Part shown: positions 17,291 through 26,213 of the stretch, one piece after another
How the letters are laid out: every line of letters begins with the position of its first letter
Numbering within the stretch: the first letter of the stretch is position 1
NCBI RefSeq assembly: GCF_009193175.1
Contig: NZ_VUKE01000002.1
Location: 186,001 to 250,000, forward strand
Length of the DNA: 64,000 nucleotides
Source: Georgenia ruanii
GTDB taxonomy: Bacteria; Actinomycetota; Actinomycetes; Actinomycetales; Actinomycetaceae
Reading direction: 5' to 3'
The notes under the pieces: generated by a model
What the model was told of the DNA's origin: nothing
What the model saw: only the letters and a program-made list of their open reading frames with translations
Database searches by the model: none
Program-made: the position numbers and the translations under genes

Positions 17291-17998
17291 TCAGGTGGGC
17301 GCGGCGCCCGTGGTGACCTCGACCGAGAGCCATGAGAAGCGCGCCGCGGCGCGGACCTCGTCGGGGGTGGTGGTCGGCCGGTCCACCAGGTGGTGATCGA
17401 CGAGGAAGTGGACGGTGGTGCCGGTGGCGGCGTGCGCCCCGCTGCCGGTGCGGGTGCCGGGCCGGTCGTCGACGCCGTCGGGCCGGTCGTCGAGCGGGAC
17501 GAGGTCCGTGACCGGCAGGCCGTGCTCGTAGCGCTGGGTCCAGGCGCCGTCGTGGCGGCGGTTGGTGTGAACGAGCCACCGGCTCAGGGCGGCGACCACC
17601 GACATCCCGCGGCGCGGGCGACCATCGGGCAGCAGGGCGTCGTGCCCGGCGTCGAAGAAGCGCAGGTCCTTGGTCGCCATCACCGGCTTCTTGATCACCC
17701 GCCCGGCGCGGTCGCGTCGCGTGTCGGTGCCGCGGCCGTCGTCGGCGATGCGGATCGAGCCGTCCTCGTGAACGGTGACGCGGCATCGTCCCCGTCGCCC
17801 CAGCGCCTCGGCCTCGTCGTCGGCGTAGGCCAGGACCTCCAGGACGAGGTGCAGCGCGCCGCCAGGGGCGTGCGCGTCGGGGGCGCGGCGGATGGCGGCG
17901 AGGTGCGCACGGTCGACGCCGGCGGCCCAGTCGTGCGTGGTGTTCACCCAGCTCGGGGCCTCGGAGCTCGACCAGCTCGCGGCGTCAGGGCTGGGCAT
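17291..17998 (-). CDS. Degenerate stand-alone GyrB-like GHKL domain protein
   Basis: 235 residues aligning by eye to the N-terminal ATPase domain of GyrB/ParE. HLVLEVLAYADDEA (50-63) matches HLVYEVVDNSVDEA, IADDGRGTD (84-92) matches the ADP-contact motif, then come a GMSVVAALS helix, TQRYEHGLP (154-162) and TGTTVHF (192-198). The catalytic Glu is kept (E54), but the Mg-binding Asn position is Tyr58 and the GLHGVG lid is absent (GRPRRGMS). It may therefore bind nucleotide poorly or not at all. No transducer or TOPRIM domain follows. Start ATG with GAGGAG. It lies 32 bp downstream of an unknown gene in the same direction. Confidence 0.75.
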   Translation of the reverse strand: MPSPDAASWSSSEAPSWVNTTHDWAAGVDRAHLAAIRRAPDAHAPGGALHLVLEVLAYADDEAEALGRRGRCRVTVHEDGSIRIADDGRGTDTRRDRAGRVIKKPVMATKDLRFFDAGHDALLPDGRPRRGMSVVAALSRWLVHTNRRHDGAWTQRYEHGLPVTDLVPLDDRPDGVDDRPGTRTGSGAHAATGTTVHFLVDHHLVDRPTTTPDEVRAAARFSWLSVEVTTGAAPT

Positions 17999-18030
17999 CA
18001 GGGTCTCCTCGGGACGACAAGAATCTGCGG

Positions 18031-18726
18031 TCACCCGTGCGCGCCGGGACGCCGGGAAGCGGGCCCGCCGCGCAGCCGCGACTCGAACGCCTCGCGGACC
18101 AGCTCGGGCCCCAGGTGTGGGTCCTCCAGGCATGCGAGCGAGCAGACGATGACGCCGGGCTCGACCGTCGCCCACCAGGTCCCCGGCACGGCGAGCCCGA
18201 GGAGCGATCCGCGCACCGCGTCGGGGGCGACGCCGTGAGCCGCGATGACCGACTCGGCGACGGCGCCGGCATCCTCGGTGAAGGCGCGTGCCAGCTCGGG
18301 CTCGGGTCGCGCGGGATGCGGCCGCCACCGCACCGCCTCCGGGTGCAGCGCGACGACGGCGCGCCGCAGCGCCGGGAAGGGCGCCAGGCCGGCGAAGTCC
18401 GGCGGTTCACCGACCGTGCGCGCGCGTTCCTCGGCGTGGGCGCGGTGCCACCTGGGGAAGTCGTGCGGACCGTCGGCCGGGTCCTGGAGGCGGGCCTGCA
18501 GTCGCAAGGTCTCGCGCCACCACCGCGGCCACTGCGCCGCCGCCTCGGCACGCTCGGCTGCGGTGAGCAGGCCGCGGCGGTCGGGTGCCGACGGGTCGAG
18601 CCGGGGCGGCGACGTCGGCTCCGCTGAGGTGTCCAGGCCCAGCGCGTCGCGGACGTACAGCTCGGGCGCCGGGTCGGTGCTCGTGGCGACGCTCAGCGAC
18701 CACGACGGCGCGCCGGCCTGCCTCAT
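18031..18726 (-). CDS. Uncharacterised protein, partner of the GyrB-like gene
   Basis: 231 residues, no recognised family. A Trp-rich helical middle (AAAQWPRWWRETLRLQARLQ) is followed by a charged stretch and a compact, more hydrophobic C-terminal half (VIAAHGVAPDAVRGSLLGLA, then TWWATVEPGVIVCSLACLED). That half looks like an alpha/beta domain. No signal peptide or membrane segment. It is upstream of and co-directional with the degenerate GyrB-like gene, with 32 bp between them, so the two probably form an operon and may act together. Confidence 0.6.
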   Translation of the reverse strand: MRQAGAPSWSLSVATSTDPAPELYVRDALGLDTSAEPTSPPRLDPSAPDRRGLLTAAERAEAAAQWPRWWRETLRLQARLQDPADGPHDFPRWHRAHAEERARTVGEPPDFAGLAPFPALRRAVVALHPEAVRWRPHPARPEPELARAFTEDAGAVAESVIAAHGVAPDAVRGSLLGLAVPGTWWATVEPGVIVCSLACLEDPHLGPELVREAFESRLRGGPASRRPGAHG

Positions 18727-18930
18727 CGCAACCCGGCGGCGTCGGCGGGCGGGGCCCAGGGCAGTGCCATGGGCTCATTGTGGCGCGGCCGCGGGCGTGG
18801 GGTGGGAGATGCGCCTCGGCGCGGCTGGCGGAGGCGAACCGACCGCACCCCGCGACACGCGGAGACCGACACGCCGCGCCGCACCGGGTGAAAGCGGGCG
18901 TCATCCCCTTGTCGGCGGCGACGGCGCGGC

Positions 18931-18936
18931 TATCGT
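18931..18936 (+). promoter_or_regulatory. -10 box upstream of a leader ORF
   Basis: TATCGT ends 6 nt before a GTG (18943) and 9 nt before an in-frame ATG (18946), giving the leaderless geometry seen elsewhere in the window. It would drive the leader ORF and the exported-protein gene at 19017. Confidence 0.45.
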
Positions 18937-18942
18937 CGACAA

Positions 18943-19020
18943 GTGATGGCCAGGCGTGCGTGGCCTGCTGCATCGGGGCGGCGGCGCGCTGCGCGGGGGG
19001 GCTGGAGGTGGTCGTCATGA
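18943..19020 (+). CDS. Candidate leaderless leader peptide (25 codons)
   Basis: Runs from GTG 18943 (next codon ATG) to a TGA that overlaps the ATG of the following gene (ATGA). The peptide is rich in Arg and Trp (W at positions 7, 21 and 23). A -10 hexamer directly precedes it. It may couple or attenuate translation of the downstream gene; no homologue is known to me. Confidence 0.35.
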   Translation: MMARRAWPAASGRRRAARGGWRWSS

Positions 19021-19460
19021 GGCGGTCGCTGCGCTGGCAGCTGGTGGGGGCGGGGGCCGTCGTGCTGGTGGGAGCGGGGCTCATCACGGCGGGAGCCCAT
19101 TCGGGCGGGGAGGTGCGAACTCCCATCTCGGGGCTGACCGTGGTGGTCTCGGACGCCATGGCCGGGCCGAAGGCGGACTGCTCGGCGATCGACTACAGCG
19201 ACACCTTCTTCGCGGCCGCCTCGGTCCAGTTGCGTGACGAGGACGGCAAGGTGCTCGCGACGGCACCGCTCCGTGGCGCGCCCCGGCCGTCCAACCTCGG
19301 GTGCGACTGGTCGGTGACTTTCGCGGACGTGCCCGGGGCCTCGAGCTACGGCATCGAGCTGCGCGGGGACACCGTGCCGCCGCGGGTGCACGACTACACC
19401 GTCTCGCGCCAGGAGCTCAGCGACCACGACTGGCGGGTGCGCATCGGCGTCATCCGCTGA
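19017..19460 (+). CDS. Small exported/anchored protein of unknown function
   Basis: 147 residues. A basic start (MRRSLRW) is followed by a single hydrophobic helix (LVGAGAVVLVGAGLITAGA, about 9-27), then an extracytoplasmic domain of about 115 residues with two cysteines (C56 region and LGCDWSV) that could form a disulfide. The repeated beta-strand character (ASVQLRDEDGKVLATAPLRG, then SYGIELRGDTVPPRVHDYTV) suggests a beta-sandwich. GGAGG lies 7 nt before the ATG. Not a lipoprotein. Function unknown. Confidence 0.7.
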   Translation: MRRSLRWQLVGAGAVVLVGAGLITAGAHSGGEVRTPISGLTVVVSDAMAGPKADCSAIDYSDTFFAAASVQLRDEDGKVLATAPLRGAPRPSNLGCDWSVTFADVPGASSYGIELRGDTVPPRVHDYTVSRQELSDHDWRVRIGVIR

Positions 19461-19563
19461 CCCGCGGCGCGCCCCGCCGCGCGGCCGGGCACGCCTGAGA
19501 GCCGCCCGCCGGGCGGTGTCGGAGCAGCCCGCGCGCGGCTCCCGTGTCGGAGCCGTCGGCGCC

Positions 19564-20855
19564 TCAGAGCCGCCCGGCCGCCTTGAGCGCGAGGTACGTG
19601 TCGGCCAGCGCCGGGGCCAGCTCGTCCGGACCGGCCTCGACCACCTCCACCCCGCGGCGCCGCAGCCGCGCCGCGACCGCCCGGCGCTCGAGCTCCCCGC
19701 GCTCGGCCGCCGCGGCGTCGAAGACCGCGTCGGCGCTGTGCCGGTCCCGGCGGATCGCCGCCACCTCGGGGTCCGCGGCCGAGGCGAGCACCACCGTGTG
19801 GTCCTTGGACAGCGCCTGGGCGACGGGCAGCAGCCCGGACGCCACCGCCGAGGGCTCGAGCGCGGAGAGCAGCACGACCAGCGCCCGCTGGGACAGCGTG
19901 TCGCGCACCACCTGCGTCACCCGAGGCCAGCTCAGCTCCACCAGCGACGGCTCCAGCGGCGCCATGGCCGCGGCCAGCTCGCCGACCAGCCCCGGCCCGT
20001 GCGACCCGGCCACCCGGGCGCGCAGCTGGCTGTCCACCGCGACGAGGTCCACCCGGTCCCCGGCGCGCGCGGCGAGCGCACCGAGCAGCAGCGCCGCCTC
20101 GATCTGGGCGTCCAGCCGCGGCGCGTCGCCGAGCCGGGCCGCGGACAGGCGCGCGACGTCGAGCACGAGCAGCACCCGCCGGTCCCGCTCGGGCCGCCAG
20201 GTGCGCACGACGACGTCGCCGCGCCGGGCGGTGGCCCGCCAGTCGATGGCCCGCACGTCGTCGCCGATGACGTACTCGCGCAGCGAGTCGAACTCGGTGC
20301 CCTGCCCGCGCACCTGGACCGCGGCGCGCCCGTCCATCTCCCGCAGCCGGGCGAGGCGGGAGGGCAGGTGCCGGCGGGAGGCGAAGGCCGGCAGCACCCG
20401 CAGCGTGGCGGGGGCGGGCAGGGAGGCCTGCCGGGCCGCCAGGCCCAGGGGCCCGAACGCGCGGACGGTGACCAGGTCCGCGTCGCGGTCGCCGCGGCGG
20501 GTGGGCACCAGCGCGGTCCGCACCCGGCGCCGCTCCCCGGGCGGGACGGCGACGCGGTGGCGGTTGTCCGTCGCGCCCGCCGAGGGCGGCCACGCGTCGC
20601 GCACCAGGGCGCGCAGCACGCGCGGGCCGGGATGGGTCAGGGTGAGCGTCGAGGTGGCCGGCTCGCCCAGCCGGACCGCGTGGGGGACCTCGCGGCGCAC
20701 GACGACGTCGCGCGGCCGGGCCGCCAGCAGCGCGTCGGCCACGCACGCGAGCACCACGAGCGCCAGCCACGTCCACAGCATCGCCCAGCGCGGCCACAGC
20801 ACGACCGGCACGACGCCGGCCGCGGCGAGCGCGGCCGCCCGGGCGGTGGGGACCA

Positions 20856-20856
<1 letters not shown>
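19564..20856 (-). CDS. DUF58-domain membrane-associated protein
   Basis: 430 residues. Two N-terminal hydrophobic segments (about 5-45) are followed by a beta-rich region and the DUF58 signature: EFDSLREYVIGDDVRAIDW, ATARRGDVVVRTW, and then a vWA-like fold starting LLVLDVARL. DUF58 proteins work with MoxR AAA ATPases, which may load or remodel their vWA-like domain. Start overlaps the MoxR stop (TGATG). Last gene of the five-gene operon. Confidence 0.92.
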
Positions 20857-22024
<1,168 letters not shown>

Positions 22025-22028
<4 letters not shown>

Positions 22029-23236
22029 GATCGGTGAACCTCGCTTTCCAGGGTATCCAGGGCGGTGGCCAGGGCCAGCAGCTGACGGTCGTCGGCGGGG
22101 GGCGCGCCGTGGAGCAGGTCGCCCACCTGCTCCGGCGGCCGGTGGGTGGCGCGGGCGACGGCGGCCTGCAGCGTCGCGGCGTCGGCCGAGGCCGGCACGC
22201 CGAGGGTGCGGGCGAGGCGGGTGGCGGTGCCGGCCCGCAGCGCGGCGGCCGCGTGGTCGTAGGCGCGCGAGCGGCGGTAGAGCCGGCCTCGCCCGCGGGT
22301 GGTCTCGGCCGCGCGGACCACGACCGGCATGACCTCGGTGACCACCGGACCCAGCGCCCGGCCGCGGGCGAGGGCGAGGAGGACGACGGCGGCGACCAGC
22401 GCCGCGCCGACGAGCGCGGCGCGCACGGGGACGGTGGGCACGGACGCGTCGACGGAGCCGGCGTCGAGCGGGGAGGGCAGATACCACACGAGGTCGCGGT
22501 GGTGCCCCAGCATCCGCAAGGTCAGCGCCGCGTTGCCCGCCTCGGCCAGGTGGGCGTTGGTCACGAGCCGGGAGTCGGCGAGGTAGCGCAGGGTCTGGTC
22601 GCCGTGGTGCCACACCGCGTAGGCGCCGGCCCCCGCGGTGCCCACGGGGAAGCACACGACGGCGCCGGCGGCCGGGGCGGCGGTGACCGAGCCGCGGGTG
22701 AAGGAGATCTCGCCGGCGGCGGTGGCGTCGGGGTCGGCGCAGCGCGCGGGGACGGGGTGGGTCGACCCGGCCCCGCCGGGGGTGAGGGCGCCGAAGCCGT
22801 CGAGGGTGCCGAAGGTGGCGCCGACGAGCACGAGGTCCGCGCCGGTGCTGAGCAGGCCGGCGCGCTGCTCCTCGCCCAGCAGGCCGAGGTCGGTGACCAG
22901 GACGGTGGTGCCGGGCCCGGCGAGGGCGCCGACCTGGGCGAGCGAGGTCGCCTCGCGCACCCGCACGCCCTGCTCCCCGAGGATCTGCGCGGCGGCGCGG
23001 GCGCCGCCGGGCTCGGCGTTGTCGGGCGCGAGCGGACGGCTGGAGGTGCGGGTGGACAGGGCGTACGCGAGGAGGGTGAGGCCGAGGAACACCACGACGA
23101 CGGCGACGGCGAGCCGGTGGCGCCGCCACCAGCCGGGCGGGCCGCCGGGGCGCGCGGGGGCCGGGGCGGCGCCGGGCGCGGCGCCCGGGCCGGGGGCCGT
23201 GGCGGGCCCGGACGGCGCGGCGAGGGCGGCGCTCAC
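22025..23236 (-). CDS. DUF4350-domain membrane protein
   Basis: 403 residues. Pro/Ala N-terminus, a membrane helix at about 42-60 (RLAVAVVVVFLGLTLLAYAL), and an extracytoplasmic DUF4350 domain containing APDNAEPGGARAAAQIL and TTVLVTDLGLL. A second membrane segment near 270-290 precedes a cytoplasmic tail. It is always found next to MoxR/DUF58 in actinobacteria. GTG start with a 4-nt overlap to the upstream DUF4129 gene. Confidence 0.88.
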
Positions 23237-23880
23237 GACGCCACCGCCGGGGCCGGGCGCCGGGCGTGGGTGACCTGCTCGGCCAGGCGGCGCATCGTCG
23301 CGTCCTCCTCGGGGCCGGCGGCGGCGTGGCCGTAGCGCACGTCGTCGAAGAGCCGGCCCGCGTCGTCCAGCTCGCCGGCGAGGGCGGGCAGGGCGGTCGT
23401 GGCGAGCCCGGTGGCCTCGTGCGCGGTCAGCCCGGGCCGGTCGTCGAGCAGGCCGCGCTCGTCGAGGCCGCGGATGACGGCGCGGAAGCGCTCGAGGACG
23501 GCGGTGGTGAAGTCGCCGCGGCGGGCGGCGTCGTCGGCCGCGCGGGTGAGGTCCGCGCTCGAGCGGTGATCGTCGAAGAGCGCCGGTCCCGCGGCGGCGC
23601 CGGCCACGCGCCGGCGTCGGACCCGCCCGCCCAGCAGCAGGCCGACGGCGAGCAGGCCGGCCAGGACGATCGTGAGCACGACGGGCACGACGAGCGGCGG
23701 GGCCTGCCCGCCGAGCCGGCCCAGGGCGTCGAACAGCTCGCGCAGCCAGTCCAGCAGGCGTTCGACGAGGCTGGGGGAGGTGTCGTAGACGGCCTTGGCC
23801 AGCTCGTGCTCGGCCCAGCGCCGCGCCTCGGCGGCGTCGGGGGCGACGGGCACGAGCTGGCTGCTCAGCGCGACCAGCAC
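23233..23880 (-). CDS. DUF4129-domain protein
   Basis: 215 residues. A periplasm-side N-terminus of about 60 residues (WAEHELAKAVYDTSPSLVERLLDWL), one membrane segment (VVPVVLTIVLAGLLAVGLLLGG, about 66-87), then the cytoplasmic DUF4129 domain (RFRAVIRGLDERGLLDDRPG, then TAHEA). This is the family's usual arrangement. GTG start, separated by a single base from the upstream stop. Component of the MoxR/DUF58 membrane system. Confidence 0.9.
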   Translation of the reverse strand: MLVALSSQLVPVAPDAAEARRWAEHELAKAVYDTSPSLVERLLDWLRELFDALGRLGGQAPPLVVPVVLTIVLAGLLAVGLLLGGRVRRRRVAGAAAGPALFDDHRSSADLTRAADDAARRGDFTTAVLERFRAVIRGLDERGLLDDRPGLTAHEATGLATTALPALAGELDDAGRLFDDVRYGHAAAGPEEDATMRRLAEQVTHARRPAPAVAS

Positions 23881-23881
23881 G

Positions 23882-25318
23882 TCAGGCGGCCTCCGCCGCC
23901 CGGGCCAGCTCGACGTCGAGGGCCTCCTTGCGCATCCGCACGTCGACGTAGACCAGGGCGAGGACGGCGGAGAGGAACGGCGTCGTCAGCGCGGAGATGA
24001 GGACCGAGAGCACGCTGGAGACGACGAGCATGGTCCCCGACAGCGCCCCGGAGGGCCCGGCGAGGGCGCCGATGACGCTCAGCGGCACGAGCAGCACCGA
24101 GTTGAGGACCCCGACGATGATGTACGCCAGGGCGAGGATGCCGAAGATGCGCCAGAACTGCCCGCCGGTCAGCCCCCAGGAACGCTTGAGGGAGTCGCCC
24201 ACGCCGCTGCGCTCGAGCATGAGGGCCGGGGCGGCCAGGCCGAGGCGGACGGCGAGGAAGACCGCGAGGACGACGGCGCCGAAGACGATGAGCAGCGTGA
24301 GCAGCACGGCGACCGCAGCCCCGCCGCTGCTGCCGCCGGCGGCGGCGACGCCGCCGATGAGCAGGACGGCGACGACGGCGACAACCACGGCGACGGCGAG
24401 GCCGATGAGCCCGAGCAGCACGGTCAGGCCGATCAGGCGCCAGACCTGGCCCTTGGCCTGGGCCCACAGGTCATGGATGGAGATGACCCGGCCGAGCACC
24501 GACTGGCTCACGGAGATGATGAGCAGCCCGGTGAGCACGACGGAGGCGAACGAGACGGCGATCGAGGCCGCGAGGTAGCCGATGCTGCTGCCCACCCCGA
24601 GCGCCGCCAGCTCCTCGGGGGTGGCCGCGGACGACATGAAGGGCATGGCCTGGTTGACGAAGATGCCCACGAAGATCGCCTGGATCACCGACAGCACGGC
24701 CATGACGACGAGCGAGAGCCCGAACATCACCTTCGGGTTGGCGCGGATCGAGCGGAAGGCGCCGTCGAGGATCTCCCCGACGTTGAGCGGGCGCAGCGGG
24801 ACGATGCCCGGCTGGGCCGCGCCGCCGAACCCGGCCGGCGGGGCCTGCGGGAACCCGGCGCCGTACTGGCCGTACTGGCCGTACTGCGGCTGGGCCTGCT
24901 GGCCGTAGGCGCCGTACTGCCCGTACTGGGGCTGGGCCTGCTGGGCGCCCGGATCCGGTGCGCCGTACCGGGGGTCGGGGGCCGGCTGACCATAGGCGCC
25001 GTACTGGCCGTACTGCGGCGGCTGGGGCGTCTGGTCGCCGTACTGGCCGTACTGCGGCGCGGACGGCTGCTGCCCCGACGCGCCGTGGGGCGGCTGGGGC
25101 GCGGGCTGGGGGGTCTGCTCGCCGTAGGCGCCGTACTGGCCGTACTGCGGCGGCTGACCCGGCTGCTCGCGCCAGGGCCGTGCCGGCCCGCCCGGTCCCC
25201 GCCCGTGCCACGTGGACGGCGCCGGACCGCTCGCGGGGGTCGCGCCGTCGTCGGCCGGATCGTGGGGCGACGCGCCTTCGGGGCCCCTCGGCTCGGGGCT
25301 CGGCTCGTTCGTCGACAT
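23882..25318 (-). CDS. Membrane protein with prion-like Tyr/Gln/Gly N-terminal tail
   Basis: 478 residues, first gene of the MoxR operon. The C-terminal about 310 residues hold six to eight membrane helices and the motif PLNVGEILDGAFRSIRANPK, typical of the glycerophosphoryl-diester-phosphodiesterase-type membrane domain family in Micrococcales. The N-terminal 165 residues are disordered and contain many repeats of PQYGQYGAYGQ, eight or more times. ATG at 25318 with an excellent AAGGAGG site. It is divergent from mtrA. The tail could drive self-association near the membrane (inference). Confidence 0.88.
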   Translation of the reverse strand: MSTNEPSPEPRGPEGASPHDPADDGATPASGPAPSTWHGRGPGGPARPWREQPGQPPQYGQYGAYGEQTPQPAPQPPHGASGQQPSAPQYGQYGDQTPQPPQYGQYGAYGQPAPDPRYGAPDPGAQQAQPQYGQYGAYGQQAQPQYGQYGQYGAGFPQAPPAGFGGAAQPGIVPLRPLNVGEILDGAFRSIRANPKVMFGLSLVVMAVLSVIQAIFVGIFVNQAMPFMSSAATPEELAALGVGSSIGYLAASIAVSFASVVLTGLLIISVSQSVLGRVISIHDLWAQAKGQVWRLIGLTVLLGLIGLAVAVVVAVVAVLLIGGVAAAGGSSGGAAVAVLLTLLIVFGAVVLAVFLAVRLGLAAPALMLERSGVGDSLKRSWGLTGGQFWRIFGILALAYIIVGVLNSVLLVPLSVIGALAGPSGALSGTMLVVSSVLSVLISALTTPFLSAVLALVYVDVRMRKEALDVELARAAEAA

Positions 25319-25529
25319 GGCGGCGCCTCCTTCACGGGGGGACGGTGTCCCCGCTGGGTCGTCGGTGTTATCGTCCCACGACCGGGCCACGGCGATGGCC
25401 CGGCCTCGCCGCGCCACCTGGGCCTACATCCCGGCGGCGGTCGGCCCCACTGTGCGGTGAGACGCGCTTGTGACGCATGTCGGCCGCACAAGGGGACACT
25501 AGCGGCCGAAAATCTGGGACCATGGGCGC

Positions 25530-26213
25530 ATGAGTGCACGGCTCCTGGTGGTGGACGACGACACCGCGCTGGCAGAGATGATCGGCATCGTGCTCGAAGC
25601 CGAGGGCTTCCAGCCGATCTACTGCGCGGACGGCGCCCAGGCCCCGGAGATCTTCCGCGCCGAGAACCCTGACCTCATCCTCCTCGACCTCATGCTGCCC
25701 GGCATGGACGGCATCGAGGTCTGCCGCACCATCCGCGCGGAGTCCGACATCCCCATCGTCATGCTCACGGCGAAGTCGGACACCCTCGACGTCGTCGCCG
25801 GCCTGGAGGCGGGGGCGGACGACTACATCGCCAAGCCGTTCAAGCCCAAGGAGCTCGTGGCCCGCGTGCGCGCCCGGCTGCGCCGCCAGGACGTGCCCGA
25901 GCCCGAGCGGCTGCGCATCGGCGACCTCGAGATCGACGTCGCCGGCCACGAGGTCCGCCGCGGCCAGCAGCTCATCTCGCTCACGCCGCTGGAGTTCGAC
26001 CTCATCGTCGCCCTCGCCCGCAAGCCCTGGCAGGTGTTCAGCCGCGAGGTGCTGCTCGAGCAGGTCTGGGGCTACCGCCACGCCGCCGACACCCGCCTCG
26101 TCAACGTCCACGTGCAGCGGCTGCGCGCCAAGGTCGAGAAGGACCCCGAGCACCCCGAGGTCGTCGTGACCGTCCGCGGGGTCGGCTACCGCGCGGGAAC
26201 CCCCCAGGCGTGA
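25530..26213 (+). CDS. mtrA: Response regulator MtrA
   Basis: 227 residues, OmpR/PhoB type. Receiver residues D9/D10/D11, phosphoacceptor D53 (LILLDLMLPGMDG), T80 and K102. The winged-helix domain starts near 128 with LTPLEFDLIVALARKPWQVF and RLRAKVEKDPEHP, near identical to mycobacterial MtrA. Controls cell division and cell-wall genes in actinobacteria. Shares a GTGA overlap with mtrB. The 211-bp gap to the divergent MoxR operon holds both promoters. Confidence 0.97.
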   Translation: MSARLLVVDDDTALAEMIGIVLEAEGFQPIYCADGAQAPEIFRAENPDLILLDLMLPGMDGIEVCRTIRAESDIPIVMLTAKSDTLDVVAGLEAGADDYIAKPFKPKELVARVRARLRRQDVPEPERLRIGDLEIDVAGHEVRRGQQLISLTPLEFDLIVALARKPWQVFSREVLLEQVWGYRHAADTRLVNVHVQRLRAKVEKDPEHPEVVVTVRGVGYRAGTPQA

